Source: Rhodobiaceae bacterium (GTDB taxonomy: Bacteria; Pseudomonadota; Alphaproteobacteria; Micropepsales; Micropepsaceae). Taken from it: a DNA stretch of 8,238 nt. The notes beneath the pieces are model-generated. The model was not told the origin of the DNA. It did not search any database and was given only the letters and a program-made list of their open reading frames with translations. The first letter of the stretch is position 1; each line of letters starts with the position of its first letter. Both the position numbers and the translations under genes were made by a program. The stretch lies in NCBI GenBank assembly GCA_009885515.1, contig VFKO01000289.1, forward strand, positions 1 through 8,238, given 5' to 3'. Below, in pieces: positions 5,842-8,238 of the stretch.

Positions 5842-7452
5842 CTACTCCGCCGCGCGCGGCTCCAGTGCCGCGACGCGCTCGACCGCCACTCTCGTGACAT
5901 TGCCGTAGTCCGTCTTGCCCGTGCCCAGCACCGGGACCTGTTCGACATGAACCACGCGCCGTGGCACCGCGAGTTCGGCGACACCGTGGTTCTGCGCCCA
6001 GGCTACGATCTCGGCGCGGTTGGCTTGCTTGGCGTCAGTGATCAGCACGATCTGCTCGCCCTTGCGCCCGTCGGGCAGCGACACCGCAGCATGCATATTA
6101 TCGGGCCAAAGTGCCGAGGCGCAGTTTTCCACCACCGCCAGCGACACCATCTCGCCACCGATTTTGGCAAAGCGCTTGACGCGTCCGCGAATGGCGATGA
6201 AGCCTTCACTGTCGATCGCAACGACGTCGCCCGTATCATGCCATCCATCAATGAGCGGGTGCAGCACACCCGGCTGGTCAGGGCTCAAATAGCCCTTCAT
6301 GACGTTCGGTCCGCGCACGAACAGGCGCCCGGCATTGGGAATGCCTTCGACGGGCTCAAGCTTGGATTCCATGCCGGCCATCAAGGTGCCCACCGTGCCA
6401 AGCTTGCTCGCACCTGGCTGGTTCGCGGCCACCACGGGAGCAGCCTCCGTAACACCATAACCTTCGAGGATTTCCATGTTGCAGCGCCGGCGCAACAACG
6501 CCCGCGTCTCATCTCGCACGCGCTCGGCGCCGCAAACCGCCAGGCGCAGCGTTGCCAGATCGCCTTCGTCGCTTGCGCGCGCGTATTGCGAAATGAATGT
6601 GTCGGTCGCCAGCAAGATCGTCGCCTTCGTCCGCCGCACCCGCTTGGTGATTTCCTTCACATGAAGAGGGGAGGGGTGGCACACGGTTTTAATGCCGGCG
6701 AACAGCGGCAACAGTGCGCCGACCGTTAGGCCAAAGCAATGAAACGTTGGCAGCGGATTGAACAGCACGTCTGTCTTTGGATATAGGTCAATGTGCGCGC
6801 GCACCTGTTCGACGTTGGCCAGGATATTCCCGTGACTTAGCACGACGCCTTTGGGGTCACCTTCAGTGCCCGACGTAAACAACACAACCGCCGTTTGGTC
6901 ATGATGCGGCCACTTCGTCAACGCCCAATGCGGCACGAACGAGCCGATCACCGCAGCAATCTTGTCGATCACCGACAATTTTTCGCGCACGTCTTCCAAG
7001 TATACAATCTTGGCAACCGTCGACAGTTCTTCGATGAGCGGCTCAAGCTTTGCCAACTCCACAAACCGGTGCGCCGTCGCGATCACTTTGACTTCGCCCG
7101 CTGCACAGGCAGCCTTGAGGTTTCGCGCCCCCGCGGTGAAGTTCAGCATCGCCGGAACGCGGCCAAAGGCGTGGATGGCAAAGAACGCCAGCACCGCGCC
7201 AACGCCCGTCGGCAGCATGATGCCTATAGTCTCTTTGGGCTTTGCATATTTCCGCATTGCGCTGCCCAGCGCGAATGAGGCCCGCACGATCTCATCGTAA
7301 CTGAGCTGCCGGTCATCGGCGTCCCAGATCGCAATGGTCTTGCCGCCGAAGGTTTTGCGTGCCTCAAGCAGCGCCGACATCATGGAGCGTTCGGTACGCT
7401 TGATATCAAATGGAATACGGGCAGAAGCTGTTTGAGGCGCGGGAAGCGACAT
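5842..7452 (-). CDS. AMP-forming acyl-CoA/acyl-ACP synthetase, Aas ligase-domain type
   Basis: The 536-residue enzyme belongs to the ANL superfamily: it activates a fatty acid with ATP to acyl-AMP and transfers it to CoA or acyl carrier protein. Core motifs are intact: LFTSGTEGDPKGV (191-203, ATP-binding loop), GYGVTE (331-336), HDTGD (405-409), the hinge region GRVKRFAKIGGEMVS (423-437) and the C-terminal catalytic lysine in GTGKTDY (K513). Segments such as LPTFHCFGLTVGALLPL (234-250), HPSPLHVKEI (259-268) and HGVAELAVPR (489-498) closely follow the ligase half of E. coli Aas as I remember it. Aas links acyl-ACP synthetase to a lysophospholipid acyltransferase; that acyltransferase domain is absent here. 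I chose ATG 7452 (GAAGGA 6 bases upstream) over ATG 7467, since the latter codon overlaps that site. No signal peptide or membrane helix is clear. The specific acyl substrate and carrier are unknown. Confidence 0.93.
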   Translation of the reverse strand: MSLPAPQTASARIPFDIKRTERSMMSALLEARKTFGGKTIAIWDADDRQLSYDEIVRASFALGSAMRKYAKPKETIGIMLPTGVGAVLAFFAIHAFGRVPAMLNFTAGARNLKAACAAGEVKVIATAHRFVELAKLEPLIEELSTVAKIVYLEDVREKLSVIDKIAAVIGSFVPHWALTKWPHHDQTAVVLFTSGTEGDPKGVVLSHGNILANVEQVRAHIDLYPKTDVLFNPLPTFHCFGLTVGALLPLFAGIKTVCHPSPLHVKEITKRVRRTKATILLATDTFISQYARASDEGDLATLRLAVCGAERVRDETRALLRRRCNMEILEGYGVTEAAPVVAANQPGASKLGTVGTLMAGMESKLEPVEGIPNAGRLFVRGPNVMKGYLSPDQPGVLHPLIDGWHDTGDVVAIDSEGFIAIRGRVKRFAKIGGEMVSLAVVENCASALWPDNMHAAVSLPDGRKGEQIVLITDAKQANRAEIVAWAQNHGVAELAVPRRVVHVEQVPVLGTGKTDYGNVTRVAVERVAALEPRAAE

Positions 7453-7651
7453 TGGCTTTCCTTCCATGCGGCGAGACGCCGATCACGAATTGTTTCAGAT
7501 AAGGTAACACTGAACATGCCACAAGCAAGTCCGCGATGTACCTTGGCAGAAAAGCCAGTCTATTCAGGAGCTTGAAATTAACCGGACTCGCCGCCAACAC
7601 GAACGCCAGCCTATGTGATTCCCCCTGCTTTGCGCTATATCTAGGCAACCA
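7453..7651. promoter_or_regulatory. Divergent promoter region between the acyl synthetase and lipA
   Basis: These 199 bases separate two divergent starts and should carry both promoters. Next to the synthetase start is a perfect small hairpin CGGCG-AGA-CGCCG (7469-7481), which would lie in that gene's leader just before its ribosome-binding site. On the lipA side TATATC (7636-7641) resembles a -10, but it is very close to the start codon and has no good -35. Neither promoter can be placed with confidence. Confidence 0.35.
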
Positions 7652-8238
7652 ATGCCCACAATTTTCGATCAAACCACCAAAGACCTGCGCGCCCTGCGCC
7701 ATCCCGAAAAACGTGAACGGCCGGTCAATCCCGTGCCGCGCAAGCCCGATTGGATCCGCGTCAAGGCACCGGGCTCAAAACTTTTCGCCGAGACCAAAGC
7801 CATCGTGAAAACACATGGCCTGCACACCGTGTGCGAAGAGGCCAGCTGTCCCAACATCGGTGAGTGCTGGTCGAAGAAGCACGCAACCTTTATGATCATG
7901 GGCGACACCTGCACTAGAGCCTGTGCGTTCTGCGATGTGAAGACCGGCATACCTGGTCTGCTCGATGCCACCGAACCCGCAAAGGTGGGCGAGGCCGTGG
8001 CCCAACTCGGCCTCGCACATGTCGTTATCACCTCCGTCGACCGCGATGACTTGGCCGATGGTGGTGCTGAGCACTTCTCACAAACTATTAAGTCGATCCG
8101 CGCCTCGTCGCCGGGCACAACCATCGAAGTGTTGACACCCGACTTCCTGCGCAAACCCGGCGCGCTTGAGTTAGTCATTGCCGCCAAGCCCGACGTCTTC
8201 AATCACAACCTCGAAACCGTGCCGCGCCTCTATCTGAA
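7652..8238 (+). CDS. lipA: Lipoyl synthase, N-terminal 195 residues (cut by right edge)
   Basis: LipA is a radical-SAM enzyme that inserts two sulfurs into the octanoyl chain on the lipoyl domains of pyruvate and 2-oxoglutarate dehydrogenase E2 and of GcvH, making lipoate in place. Both iron-sulfur cluster motifs are present: the auxiliary cluster C61-x4-C66-x5-C72 (CEEASCPNIGEC) and the radical-SAM C87-x3-C91-x2-C94 (CTRACAFC). Their spacing equals that of E. coli LipA, shifted by seven residues. PRKPDWIRVKAP (29-40), the SVDRDDLADGGA stretch and the final FNHNLETVPRLY are all family-typical. About 125 of the usual roughly 320 residues lie beyond the window. The start is ATG 7652, which fits the family N-terminus; only a weak AGG precedes it. 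It is divergent from the acyl synthetase, and both concern acyl-chain metabolism, though a functional link is only suggestive. Confidence 0.97.
   Translation, partial: MPTIFDQTTKDLRALRHPEKRERPVNPVPRKPDWIRVKAPGSKLFAETKAIVKTHGLHTVCEEASCPNIGECWSKKHATFMIMGDTCTRACAFCDVKTGIPGLLDATEPAKVGEAVAQLGLAHVVITSVDRDDLADGGAEHFSQTIKSIRASSPGTTIEVLTPDFLRKPGALELVIAAKPDVFNHNLETVPRLYL

Noticed and set aside
5947..6729. Plus-strand open frame of 260 codons opposite the acyl synthetase
   Set aside because: It is antisense to intact ANL-family motifs, and its own translation is low-complexity in style and shows no domain.

Overview
The window comes from a GC-rich bacterium, most likely an alphaproteobacterium. The evidence is the gene styles: a short PiT transporter with an upstream DUF47 partner (the orfA-pit layout known from rhizobia), an Aas-like acyl-activating enzyme, and an alphaproteobacterial-looking LipA N-terminus. 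Most of it is densely packed chromosomal sequence. The genus cannot be resolved from this stretch.

Layout, left to right. Positions 1-203 hold the 5' part of an unrecognised minus-strand gene that runs off the left edge. A short spacer then leads to a plus-strand AHSA1/SRPBCC-fold gene (320-760), which converges with the next block. Positions 777-7452 are one long run of minus-strand genes. In transcription order these are an Aas-like acyl-CoA/acyl-ACP synthetase, a small two-helix membrane protein with an NHL-like repeat, a conserved-looking hypothetical protein, a VapB/VapC toxin-antitoxin pair, an alkylsulfatase-like metallo-beta-lactamase-fold hydrolase, a DUF47 (PhoU-like) regulator and a PiT phosphate permease. 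lipA starts divergently at 7652 on the plus strand and is cut by the right edge after 195 codons.

Functional links. The DUF47 and pit genes are a clear operon for low-affinity phosphate uptake. vapB and vapC overlap by one base and form a self-contained module, with a repeat-rich candidate operator/promoter just upstream. The other neighbours share a strand but have no obvious common pathway. The stretch from about 5400 to 5760 drops to about 40% GC, against about 67% measured in the synthetase gene. This marks the small membrane-protein gene as compositionally foreign or unusually diverged.

I see no RNA genes, CRISPR arrays, insertion sequences or phage genes. No convincing undescribed multi-gene system is present. 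The best second-look items are the small NHL-like membrane protein, the single-domain alkylsulfatase-like and Aas-like enzymes, the vapBC control region, and an apparent short in-frame deletion in the AHSA1 protein.
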